Made by a program: the position numbers and the translations under genes
The notes under the pieces: generated by a model
The model's input: the letters and a program-made list of their open reading frames with translations, nothing else
What the model was told of the DNA's origin: nothing
The model's database searches: none
Shown: positions 25,442 to 34,900 of the stretch, in pieces
How positions within the stretch are numbered: position 1 is the stretch's first letter
How the letters are laid out: every line of letters begins with the position of its first letter
Origin: Fructilactobacillus myrtifloralis
GTDB taxonomy: Bacteria > Bacillota > Bacilli > Lactobacillales > Lactobacillaceae
NCBI RefSeq assembly: GCF_024029335.1
Contig: NZ_CP097116.1
Span: 992,001-1,056,000 of the forward strand
Direction: 5' to 3'
Length of the DNA stretch: 64,000 nt

Positions 25442-26269
25442 ATGAAGGCAAAACAAAAACTCATCATTGGTAATATCCTAGTACTGGTGATTCTAGGGGT
25501 GATCCTCGGGGGTGCCTACTACCGATTTAACCACCGCACGGATAGCTGGCAGAGCTTGCAACACGAAAAAACCCTAAAAATTGGAATTGATGATACCTTT
25601 GTCCCGATGGGCTTTCGGGATAAAAATAACCACCTGGTGGGCTATGACGTTGAAATGGCCAAGGCCGCTTGTAAAAAACTCGGTTTGAAGCCCGACTTTC
25701 AGGTGATTGACTGGTCCATGAAGGAAACGGAGTTAAACACTCACCACATTGATGCAATCTGGAACGGATACACAGTGACGCCCCAACGAAAGGAACACGT
25801 GGCCTTTACCAAGGGGTACCACCGGACCGGGCAGGTGTTGCTGACCCGCGCGGATTCGGGAGTTAACCAACCCGCTGATATGCGTGGTAAGCAGCTCGGC
25901 GTGCAGTCGGGCTCCTCCGGGTACACGCTATTTCAATCGCACCCGCAGGATTTAAAACGCTTCTTAACGAAGGCCCCGATTCAGTATGATACCTTTGATA
26001 AGGCCATCAATGATGTGCAGGTTGGCCGACTCGGAGCCGTTTTAATCGATGAAGACTACGCGCGCTATTACCTAGCGCACAGTCACCAGAAGGTGCCGTT
26101 AAAGATTGTTTCCACCAACTTCCCGCCGGATGAGATGGCGGTCGGGGTGCGAAAGGAAGATAAGACGCTCCGTCACAAGTTGAACTGGGCGATTGCAGAA
26201 TTGCACCTGGATGGAACTGAACAACGGTTGGCAAAGAAGTACTTTGGGACGCCGCAACCGCAACGTTAA
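25442..26269 (+). CDS. Amino-acid ABC transporter substrate-binding protein, membrane-anchored
   Basis: A 275-residue SBP family 3 protein. Residues 5-27 form one hydrophobic helix (IIGNILVLVILGVILGGAYY) with no lipobox cysteine, so it seems held by an uncleaved helix rather than a lipid. The binding domain starts at TLKIGIDDTFVPMGF, and GYDVEMAKAACKKLG and AIWNGYTVTPQR (which often contacts the amino-acid ligand) are typical. It completes the T-box-controlled importer; a terminator follows at once. Confidence 0.9.
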   Translation: MKAKQKLIIGNILVLVILGVILGGAYYRFNHRTDSWQSLQHEKTLKIGIDDTFVPMGFRDKNNHLVGYDVEMAKAACKKLGLKPDFQVIDWSMKETELNTHHIDAIWNGYTVTPQRKEHVAFTKGYHRTGQVLLTRADSGVNQPADMRGKQLGVQSGSSGYTLFQSHPQDLKRFLTKAPIQYDTFDKAINDVQVGRLGAVLIDEDYARYYLAHSHQKVPLKIVSTNFPPDEMAVGVRKEDKTLRHKLNWAIAELHLDGTEQRLAKKYFGTPQPQR

Positions 26270-26272
26270 GCT

Positions 26273-26313
26273 AAAAAAACCACCAATTACCTGTAATTGG
26301 TGGTTTTTTATTT
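26273..26313. terminator. Terminator between ABC operon and AAT permease
   Basis: AAAAAACCACCAATTAC pairs with GTAATTGGTGGTTTTTT. It serves both convergent units. Confidence 0.9.
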
Positions 26314-26314
26314 G

Positions 26315-27691
26315 CTATGCTTGGTGTTTTTGTTGGTGATTGCGGTGCAACTTAACCGCGTACAGCGTTCCAATCCAGATTAGGGAGCCAATCAAGGCAA
26401 GTAACGAACTAATCCGGAAGAGCAGCACAATGGCGACAAAGACCAAGAAGATTAACACGATGTAACTAGAAAATGGGTACCACGGCATTTTGAAGGTAAG
26501 TTGATCTTCCTTACCAGCGGCATCGACTTCGCGCCGGTATTTCATCTGGGCCAGAATAATTAAGGACCACATGAAGAGGAAGAGCGTGGTAGAAATACTA
26601 GCGATAAAGACGAAGACGCCCTTTGGAATGAAGACGTTTAAGAGGGTCGCCGCCGCAACGACTAACGTGGAGAAGGTAATCGCATTTTGCGGAATTCGCC
26701 GGTTCGAAAGGGTTCCCAGTTTCTTTGCTAGTTTCCCGTTACTCCCGTTGGTCAAGCTGAACATCATCCGACCAGTCGTGTAAATAGACGAGTTACAAGC
26801 GGAGGTAGCGGCCGTTAGAACCACAAAGTTCACGATTCCGGCAGCTCCGTTCACCCCAATGTTTTTGAACACTTCCACGAACGGACTTTGGTTTGGAGAA
26901 ATCGTTTGCCAAGGAATCACACACATGATGGCAGCGAGGGCTCCAATGTAGAATAAGATAATCCGGAACGGCACGGCATCGATTGCCTTTGGAATCACGT
27001 GGACGGGATCCTTGGTTTCTCCAGCGGTCATTCCGACCATTTCGACCCCGGTCAGAGAGAAGACAACCATTTGAAAGGAGAGGGCAAATCCCTGCCAACC
27101 ATGGCCGAAGAACTTGTGTGAATACAGGTTCGTGATGGAAGCGTGCCCAGCAGGGGTTTTGTAGTTAATGAGGACGAGCACGATTCCCACGATAATGATG
27201 GCAACGATGGCAATCACTTTGATGAGGGCAAACCAAAATTCGGTTTCTCCGTACGCAGCCACGTTAATCGTGTTAAGCGCGTAGATAATCCCGAGGATGA
27301 CTAGGCCCGTAAACCACGAGGGAATCCCGGGGAACCAAAAATTAATGTAGATTCCCGCGGCGGTAACCTCTGCGATGGCGCCAATGATCCAACACATCCA
27401 GTAGGTCCATCCGGCCACAAAGCCCGTGGTGGTGCCGAGAAAGTGGGCGATGGGTTCAATGAAGGAATTCGCTTCTAGGTTCGAGAGGAGTAAGGTTCCG
27501 AGGGCCCGCATGATGAAGAAACAGATAACTCCAGTAATTGCGTAGGCCAAGAGGATGGACGGTCCGGTTAAACTAATGGATTCTCCGGATCCTAAAAAGA
27601 GTCCCGTCCCAATCGTCCCCCCAAGGGCAATCAGTTGAATGTGGCGGTTTTTCAGGCCCCGATTCAACTTACAATCGTTTTGTTCTGGCAT
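26315..27691 (-). CDS. AAT-family amino-acid permease
   Basis: A 458-residue APC-superfamily transporter with 12 predicted helices. NRHIQLIALGGTIGTGLFLGSG at the N-terminus is the diagnostic motif. The central GWTYWMCWIIGAIAEVTAAG segment and EMVGMTAGETKDP loop fit the AAT branch (amino acid:H+ symport). The start at 27691 (MPEQNDCKLNRG) has AAAGGAG. A promoter on the minus strand is visible upstream (TTTGTA, 17 bp, TATACT near 27738). The exact amino acid cannot be assigned. Confidence 0.9.
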   Translation of the reverse strand: MPEQNDCKLNRGLKNRHIQLIALGGTIGTGLFLGSGESISLTGPSILLAYAITGVICFFIMRALGTLLLSNLEANSFIEPIAHFLGTTTGFVAGWTYWMCWIIGAIAEVTAAGIYINFWFPGIPSWFTGLVILGIIYALNTINVAAYGETEFWFALIKVIAIVAIIIVGIVLVLINYKTPAGHASITNLYSHKFFGHGWQGFALSFQMVVFSLTGVEMVGMTAGETKDPVHVIPKAIDAVPFRIILFYIGALAAIMCVIPWQTISPNQSPFVEVFKNIGVNGAAGIVNFVVLTAATSACNSSIYTTGRMMFSLTNGSNGKLAKKLGTLSNRRIPQNAITFSTLVVAAATLLNVFIPKGVFVFIASISTTLFLFMWSLIILAQMKYRREVDAAGKEDQLTFKMPWYPFSSYIVLIFLVFVAIVLLFRISSLLALIGSLIWIGTLYAVKLHRNHQQKHQA

Positions 27692-27914
27692 AGTGATGCT
27701 CCTTTGATTAGTAGTAAAATTTTGCACAGGTTTGCAGTATACGACTAATTTTACCATTTACAAAGGGTTCGTGTGAGGTATTGTGACATAAAACGTAAAA
27801 TTAACTGGATTAGGTTGGCCGTTGTAAACGTAGGTCTGCGATTAGTTGGCTTTAAAGCAATGCCAGTCAAAAGCGCAAAGCGTCTGGCAATAAGGGTGGA
27901 TAAATGGATGCAAC

Positions 27915-27955
27915 GAAAAAAGACCCTCGTAATTACTTACGAAGGTCTTTTTGTA
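27915..27955. terminator. Terminator of minus-strand adhesin gene
   Basis: AAAAAGACCCTCGTAA and TTACGAAGGTCTTTTT form a hairpin just after the adhesin stop codon. Confidence 0.85.
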
Positions 27956-27971
27956 TAAGGTTACGGGTTAA

Positions 27972-30900
27972 TTACTGGCGTTTCTTCAACTTGCCTAACC
28001 TGAAGAGGCCGGCTAGCGTTGTCAGCAACATTCCAAGTAAACCGAGGAAGTGGTTCTGGGTTTGACCCGTTTGCGGTAACTGCGTTTGCGGTTTCTCTGC
28101 TTGGGGTTTAGCGGCTTCCGTTGGTTGTGAAGCAACTTTGGCGTAAACTGCGAAGGTCTTGCCAGCTTTCGTTTGGAATTCTTTGAACCGGTAACCTGGG
28201 ATCGTTGGGGCTTGGGGATTCTTAGGGTCCGTTGGGTAAGCTGGTCCCACGGGGTTCCCTTGTTCATCGATTGGTTGCACGGTAATCTGATCATCTTTAG
28301 CAGCCGGAGTGTCGTCCTTCGTGTAAACGGCGTAAGTCTTGCCGTCTTTCGTTTCAAAGTGATCAAACTTGTAACCTGGAATTTCCTGTGGTTGCGGCTG
28401 CTTAGGATCCGTTGGGTAGGCAGGTCCGACTGGGTTCCCGTCTTTATCGATTGGTTGCACAATCAAGGGATTCTGGGCGTAAGTGACCGTTTGGTTGCTG
28501 TTGTTCCCAGCCGTAGCCGTCACGGAAACTTGAGCTTGATCTGGCGTGTAGCCATCAATCCTTGGAGAAGCAATTGTAACATTGGTACCGTCGACGGGGA
28601 TCCAAGCTCCGTAGGTTACTTGACCGGTTACCGTATCAACCGTAACTGTCCGGGTGAATTTCACTGTCTTGGTAGCATCTGGAGCCGCTTGACTGCCATC
28701 TGCATACTTGTAATGAACGGTAATGGTACTTTCCGTTTGCAGTTGATCAGCTGCCGTTCCGTCCGGCCACTTCGGTCCGTCCGGGTTGTTTGGATCAATC
28801 GGTTGGCCTGGTTTTCCCGGGTTATCCGGCGTTCCGGTAACCGAACCGTGCGTGACGTGAATTTCATAGGTTTGTTCTGCATCAGGACCGAAGGTCGTTG
28901 GCACGTTGTTACTTCCAATCACATAACCTTTGTTTTTCAAAGCCTGCAGGTCAACTGGGTTTGTTAATTGACCCCCATTTTTACCTGTAAGCGGGTGAGT
29001 TTCAATGGTTTGACCGGTTGTATCATCGATCACCTTCACGGTCGCCTTGACATCGTTAGCTTGGTAAGTAACCGTTTGGTCACTGTTGTTCCCAGCCGTA
29101 GCCGTCACAGAAATCTGACCTTGATCCGGCGTGTAGCCAGAGATTGCTGGAGAATCAACGGTCACGTTAGCACTCTCAACCGGAGTCCAGGCACCATAGG
29201 TCACTTGGCCAGTAACCGCATCTACCGTGGCTGTCCGGGTGAAGTGTACCGTCCGGGTCGCATCTGGAGCCGCTTGCCGACCATCTGCGTACTTGTAATG
29301 AACGGTAATGGTACTTTCCGTCTTTAAGTCTTCGGCAGTGGTCTTTTCGGGCCATTTTGGGCCGTCCGGATTATTTGGATCAATTGGTTGACCCGGTTTT
29401 CCAGGATTATCTGGATTAATGGTAAGAATGTTGTGTTCTAACTCTACCGTATAGGTTTGGTTAGCATCTTCACCGAACGTTGCAGGAACATTGTTACTTT
29501 TTAGTTTGTAACCCTGTTTTTCTAAAGCAGCGATTTTTTCAGTAACTCCCGTAATTGGGTCCCCAATTGTGCCAGTTAGGTTAGTTGAGTCAATGATGGT
29601 ATTCCCATTTGAGGCATCAACATAGTTAATGGTTGCTGACGCTTGTTGCACGTAGTGATACGTCAGTTTTTGATTATCATTGGTATAGAATCCAGGTACT
29701 TGGGGATTTTTACTTGGAACTAACTTATAAGTAATTCCATCAACAACAATCGTTTCTGCTGGGATCGAGCTATCGATGGTTAATTGATCCCCGGCATTAG
29801 TGGGGTTATCGCTATCAATACCGTTATAACCAGGAACTTGCGTCGGGACGTTGGGACCAGTGATAGGAGCTCCACCCTTGCTATCATTAACATATTCAAT
29901 TTGAACGGGTTGCGCCAATTGACGCCAAACAAAGACATTGTCAGTAATTGGGCCTTGAATGTTTGCAACATCTTTTGCAGTTGGATAGTTAGTTCCTTGG
30001 GGATTAGCATCTGTCCCATTTCCAACGGAACGCCACCCTTGACCAGTAGCAATGTTATTGTCACCAGTAGCAGGATTAACGGTCCCAGGAATTTTTTGTC
30101 CCTTAGTTGGATTAGAGTTGAAGTTATCAGTTCCGTTAGGAATTGCAGCATCAGGAACGTTTAATAGGGGATGATCTTTGTTTAAAGTAAGCTTCCACAA
30201 TGATTTAGTCCCTAATAACATGTAAGTGTTACTGATTGATTGACCGGTGTTCCAGTTACTTAAATCAAGGGTTTGCAAACTAGAACAAGCCCAAAAAGTA
30301 CTATTAAAAGTTAGTCCAGCTCGTAAGTCTTTCCAAGTTTCCAGTCCCTTGATTTCTACCAGGGAGGAGTCTCCAGCAAATAAAGCGTTGTAACCAGAAT
30401 CTCCAAGATTCCGATCTAGTACTACGTTAGGATTAGGTTTTAATTGGCTTAAATCAATTGTTTTTAGGCTATTTAAACCTTCAAACAGGCGACCAACTCG
30501 ATCTAATCCAGAAATATCAAGATTAGATAAGTTTTCAAAGCTTTCTAGGTTACTGGTTTTATTGTTATAAACTTCAGGACCGGTAAAACCATTGATAGCG
30601 GTTATTTTACCTGGAACATTTGAAAAAATATCTGCACCACGATTAACAATTGTTACCTTAGCTGCAAAAACAATCTTCTTGGGGTTGTATTTAACAATTG
30701 GTGAGTCACTATTGTCAAAACTATTATTGTCACTGGCCCAGTTTGAAGAAATGGTTCCATCTCCATCAAAGGTTAACGTTCCATCATCGGTGTACGTCCA
30801 GTGTGCGGTGTTTCCCCATGGCCATGTTCCTTGAGCAACAACTGTAGCAGCAGTTGTTGGAGCGGCTGCTAGGTTAGTAGTTAATTTGTTTAAGTTTGGT

Positions 30901-31481
30901 TGTGAAACTGGTTGGACTGTTTCTGTTTGTTGGGTAACATCCGGTTGGGATGATGGTTGCGTGGAAGTTGGTTCGGTTTCCGGTGTAGCCTTTACTTCAG
31001 AAGTGGCCGGGGAGGAAACCGCTGCTGATTCCGGATTAGTCTCATTTACAGCAGTTGAAGTTGCAACGCTCTCAGTTGTGACAGCACTAGTTGCTTGTGA
31101 ACCTGGAGTTGCGGTAGCAGCTTCAGAGGTGGTCGTTGTCTGACTAGCTTGACTCGTTGACGTAGTGGCTTCAGAAGCGTTCGTAGCCGTTGTGGAAGCC
31201 GGTTGAGCAACAACTGTGGTATCAGTACTATTTTTCGCATCTGTTGAACTAGTTTGTTCACTTGCCGGATTTGTAGTAGTAACAGCTTCGCTCGTGGGTG
31301 CTACTTGCGTAGTTTCTGTTTGTCCTGCTTGAGCGGTGGTTGTTGTGGCTACAGTGTCAGCATGAACTTTGTTTCCGTTCGGGCTAAGCATGATCCCAGT
31401 TCCGAAGGCAATGGTTGAAATTGATGCAAACAGCCAGATTTTTCCAGCTTTGTACATCTTGTAATGAAGTTTGTTTTCCAT
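27972..31481 (-). CDS. KxYKxGKxW/LPXTG surface adhesin with BspA-type LRR and MucBP-like repeats (paralogue 1)
   Basis: A wall-anchored protein of about 1169 residues. The signal peptide carries the KxYKxGKxW motif (YKMYKAGKIWLF). A Ser/Thr/Ala-rich region runs to about residue 215, a candidate for glycosylation. Residues 230-480 hold BspA/DUF285-like leucine-rich segments (LSNLDISGL, SLQTLDLSNWNTG). Residues 540-1040 hold MucBP-like repeats (HYKYADGRQAAPDATRTV, linked by PGKPGQPIDPNNPDGP spacers). Two QPIDxxGNPVGPAYP units and LPQTG (about residue 1135) with a hydrophobic, basic tail follow. Start 31481 has GGAGG. It is divergent from its paralogue. Sortase and the accessory Sec system are not in the window. 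Confidence 0.9.
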   Translation of the reverse strand: MENKLHYKMYKAGKIWLFASISTIAFGTGIMLSPNGNKVHADTVATTTTAQAGQTETTQVAPTSEAVTTTNPASEQTSSTDAKNSTDTTVVAQPASTTATNASEATTSTSQASQTTTTSEAATATPGSQATSAVTTESVATSTAVNETNPESAAVSSPATSEVKATPETEPTSTQPSSQPDVTQQTETVQPVSQPNLNKLTTNLAAAPTTAATVVAQGTWPWGNTAHWTYTDDGTLTFDGDGTISSNWASDNNSFDNSDSPIVKYNPKKIVFAAKVTIVNRGADIFSNVPGKITAINGFTGPEVYNNKTSNLESFENLSNLDISGLDRVGRLFEGLNSLKTIDLSQLKPNPNVVLDRNLGDSGYNALFAGDSSLVEIKGLETWKDLRAGLTFNSTFWACSSLQTLDLSNWNTGQSISNTYMLLGTKSLWKLTLNKDHPLLNVPDAAIPNGTDNFNSNPTKGQKIPGTVNPATGDNNIATGQGWRSVGNGTDANPQGTNYPTAKDVANIQGPITDNVFVWRQLAQPVQIEYVNDSKGGAPITGPNVPTQVPGYNGIDSDNPTNAGDQLTIDSSIPAETIVVDGITYKLVPSKNPQVPGFYTNDNQKLTYHYVQQASATINYVDASNGNTIIDSTNLTGTIGDPITGVTEKIAALEKQGYKLKSNNVPATFGEDANQTYTVELEHNILTINPDNPGKPGQPIDPNNPDGPKWPEKTTAEDLKTESTITVHYKYADGRQAAPDATRTVHFTRTATVDAVTGQVTYGAWTPVESANVTVDSPAISGYTPDQGQISVTATAGNNSDQTVTYQANDVKATVKVIDDTTGQTIETHPLTGKNGGQLTNPVDLQALKNKGYVIGSNNVPTTFGPDAEQTYEIHVTHGSVTGTPDNPGKPGQPIDPNNPDGPKWPDGTAADQLQTESTITVHYKYADGSQAAPDATKTVKFTRTVTVDTVTGQVTYGAWIPVDGTNVTIASPRIDGYTPDQAQVSVTATAGNNSNQTVTYAQNPLIVQPIDKDGNPVGPAYPTDPKQPQPQEIPGYKFDHFETKDGKTYAVYTKDDTPAAKDDQITVQPIDEQGNPVGPAYPTDPKNPQAPTIPGYRFKEFQTKAGKTFAVYAKVASQPTEAAKPQAEKPQTQLPQTGQTQNHFLGLLGMLLTTLAGLFRLGKLKKRQ
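27990..29040. repeat. Left arm of about 1 kb inverted near-repeat
   Basis: The 3' third of the minus-strand adhesin gene matches, in inverted orientation, the 3' third of the plus-strand adhesin gene (34480-35540). Long identical blocks are visible by eye, such as the coding for TVTYAQNPLIVQPIDKDGNP. Limits are approximate; identity was not computed. Confidence 0.8.
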
Positions 31482-31992
31482 ATGTATAGATCCTCCATAA
31501 AAGGTAATTGTGAAAAAATAACATAAATAATGCATATATTTTTGTATAATTTAATTATACTTGAAAACAATCAAATAGTTAACATTAAAACGAACTTTTT
31601 AAATAAATTTTAATTTATAATTCACGATTTATTGTGAAATTACGCAAAATTATTGTTATCAATTCTGTTGTGTATGGCAATGAGCACAGATCATTCATAA
31701 TTGTTAACGCTTTAATAATTTGCTTTCCTGTATAAGGTGTTTTTTTAACCAAGAAAGCGTTACTAATCTGGATCAAGTGTCACTATATTCACAATGTGAT
31801 TAAAGATTGTGCATTAATGTGCTATATATGAAGAAAACGAATGTTAAAAAATGAAATTTGATTAAGTAATTAAATCGCAATCTAATTTCAATAAACCGTT
31901 AACATTGATCTGAAATAATTAAGTTTGGAACTTTTTTAAAGCTCCATTGGTAACCTAATTTTTTGTCCGAACTGCTAAGAAAGGAATTTTTT
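31482..31992. promoter_or_regulatory. Divergent AT-rich adhesin promoter region
   Basis: 511 bp without a credible gene. It is much more AT-rich than its flanks. GTTAAC occurs three times (near 31578, 31703 and 31898), the outer two in the longer shared word GTTAACATT. A TCACAATGTGA near-palindrome lies near 31790. No clean consensus promoter was singled out, but both adhesin genes must be read from here, so it probably holds regulatory sites. Confidence 0.4.
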
Positions 31993-34900
31993 ATGGAACC
32001 TAAACTCCATTACAAAATGTATAAAGCCGGAAAATTCTGGCTCTTTGCTACTTTAACTACCATTACACTCGGCACGGGTTTATTACTTGGAACACAATCC
32101 CAGGTTAAAGCTGCCACAAATGTGCAGACAGACCAGGCCACTGCTACACCACAACCAGAGTCGGAGTCACAAACTGTTCCAGCTCCAGTAGCGCAGTCAA
32201 CTGCTACGGCTCAAAGCGAAGTGGTAACTGAAATTAGTGGTTCACAATCTAGTTCAAGCCAGGCTCCAGCGGTGGTTACTCCAGAAACTACTGTAACTAG
32301 TCAAGGGACGAGTACCAGTCCGGCAACATCAGCAGCAACTGCCACGTCCACGTCTGCAAGCGCGCTGCAAGTAACCTCTGCAAGCGCGACGCAAGTAAGT
32401 GCCACTAGTGAATCAGGAACGGCGACTTCTGTAACCGCAGACTCCACTGCGACTGTCCAGCCGGTAACTACGCCCACGGTTGAACTTGCGGCAACCACCC
32501 CAGCACCAGCAGCAATTCAAACGGGAACTTGGGGAACCGCGCAATATACCTATGATGATAGCTCTAAAACCCTGACACTTCTGGGCGGTGGCGAACTTCC
32601 TGCCGGGACTTATTCAACTGGAAACACCGGGACCTCTAGTTGTCCCTTTCCAGACGTTCGCCACATCGTTTTTAACGGCCCCGTATCGCTGGCAGCAACG
32701 TCTCCCTTTGTGTTTGCCGGCTTAAGTCAACTAGAAGACATTACTAACATTCATTATTTGGATACTTCCAAAGTAACTAATATTGTCGGAATGTTTAAAG
32801 ATTGTACAGCATTAAAAAAGCTGGATCTTAGTGGCTGGAACGTTGCTAAGGTAACTTCGTTTGGAGCAATGTTTCGGAACTGTACGAGTCTAACTGATGT
32901 GAACTTTACCGGTTGGGATACTAGCGGTGCGCAGTATTTTAATGCTATGTTTTTCGATGCCACCAGTCTGACGCACCTGGATTTATCCATGTTTAACACG
33001 CGTAACGCCAACTTCACCGGTGGGGGACTTGCCAACATGTTCCGAGGAACGACCTCACTGTGGAATCTTAAATTAGGGGCGGATACGTTGCTTTATCAAG
33101 ATGCGGGCTTAGCAAATCCAACCACGGGAAATGCGATTCCAAACAGCAATAAAACCGTTGCTGGACCAAGTTGGCAACTATTGGGGAATGGTTCTGATTT
33201 AAATCCATTGGGTAAATGGGTTGCAGCGCAGGTACTCCTTGATGGGCAGGCGCATCCCAACCAATACGTGTGGGCCCAAACGACTAACACTAAAATTATT
33301 TACGTTGATAACGATAATCAGGATCAATCGGTAGGAACTGGTCTTGAGTTAGGCTATCAAGCTCCCGGAATTGAGATTACCCAGCCAGTGCACCAAAACA
33401 TCCCCAAGGGCTATCATTTGAGTGATCCAACGGCTACATATCAAAATGGCGTTGCAGGCACGGTCGACAAAGACGGTCTTCAAACCATTTACGTTGGGCT
33501 AAAACATAATTTAAAAGAACTTACGCCGGATAGCCCCGGTGTTCCGGGCCAACCGATTGATCCCAGCAATCCCGATGGAACTAAGTGGCCCGATGGCTCG
33601 ACCGGAGAGCATTTAAACACAGAAAACTCCGTCACCATTCATTATCAATATCCAGACGGTCGCTCAGCTGCGCCTGATGCTGTTAAGCAGGTTCAATTCA
33701 CACGAAATGCAACCGTTGATGAAGTAACTGGGAAAATCACTTATGGCGCATGGACTCCGGTCGGTAGTGCAACCATCACCATTGACTCTCCCACAATCAA
33801 TGGTTATACGCCCGATCAAAATCAGGTAACTACCACCGTTACTGCTGGTCAGGATAGTAATGCCACGGTAACTTATCAGGCTAATGATGTGCAGGCGACC
33901 ATCAAATTAATTGATGATACTACTGGGACAACGATTGCTACCCAAACCGTTACTGGGAAAACTGATGCACAATTAAACAATCCCATTGACCTCCAAGCTT
34001 TGAAGAACAAGGGTTATATCATCGGTAGTAATAATGTCCCCGGTACTTTTGGACCAAACGCTGACCAGACTTATGAGATTCACGTGACCCAAGGGACGAG
34101 TCAAATTACGCCGGATAAGCCTGGAATCCCAGGGCAACCGATTGATCCGAATAATCCCGAGGGACCGAAATGGCCGGCAGGAACGAGTGTTGAGCAACTA
34201 CAGACAGAAAACTCCGTTACCGTTCATTATCGGTACGCAGATGGTCGGCAAGCAGCCCCGGGTGCAATTAAAAAAGTCCGGTTTACACGGATGGCGACAG
34301 TTAACCACGTTACCGGTGTCGTAACTTACGGCGAATGGACGCCCGTTGGCAGTGCAATGGTTACAATTACTTCTCCAAGGATTGATGGTTACACCCCGGA
34401 CCACAGTCAGATTACGACTACCGTAACTGCCGGACAAGATAGTAAGCAAACTGTGGTCTACAATGCGAATGACGTTCAGGCAACCATTAAGGTGATTGAT
34501 GACACGACCGGGCAAACCATTGACACGCAGACAGTCAACGGTAAAATTGGGAATTCATTAACGAACCCAGTTGACCTGCAAGCTTTGAAAAACAAAGGCT
34601 ATGTGATTGGAAGTAACAACGTGCCAACGATCTTTGGTTCCGATGCGGAACAAACCTATGAAATTCACGTCACCCACGGTTCAGTTACCGGAACCCCAGA
34701 TAACCCGGGAAACCCAGGCCAACCAATCGATCCGAACAATCCGGACGGACCAAAATGGCCGGAGGGGACGGCAGCTGAACAACTACAAACGGAAAGTACG
34801 ATTACCGTTCATTACAAGTACGCAGATGGTAGCCAAGCTGCACCAGATGCAACCCGGACGGTGAAATTCACGCGGACAGTTACGGTTGACATGGTAACCG

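Noticed and set aside
27773-27958. A 61-codon plus-strand frame between the AAT permease and the adhesin
   Set aside because: No ribosome site, runs into the minus-strand adhesin terminator, and composition does not look coding.
28173-29327. Long plus-strand frames antisense to adhesin repeats
   Set aside because: They arise from codon bias of the repetitive Pro/Thr/Gly-rich coding strand and appear again antisense to the paralogue.
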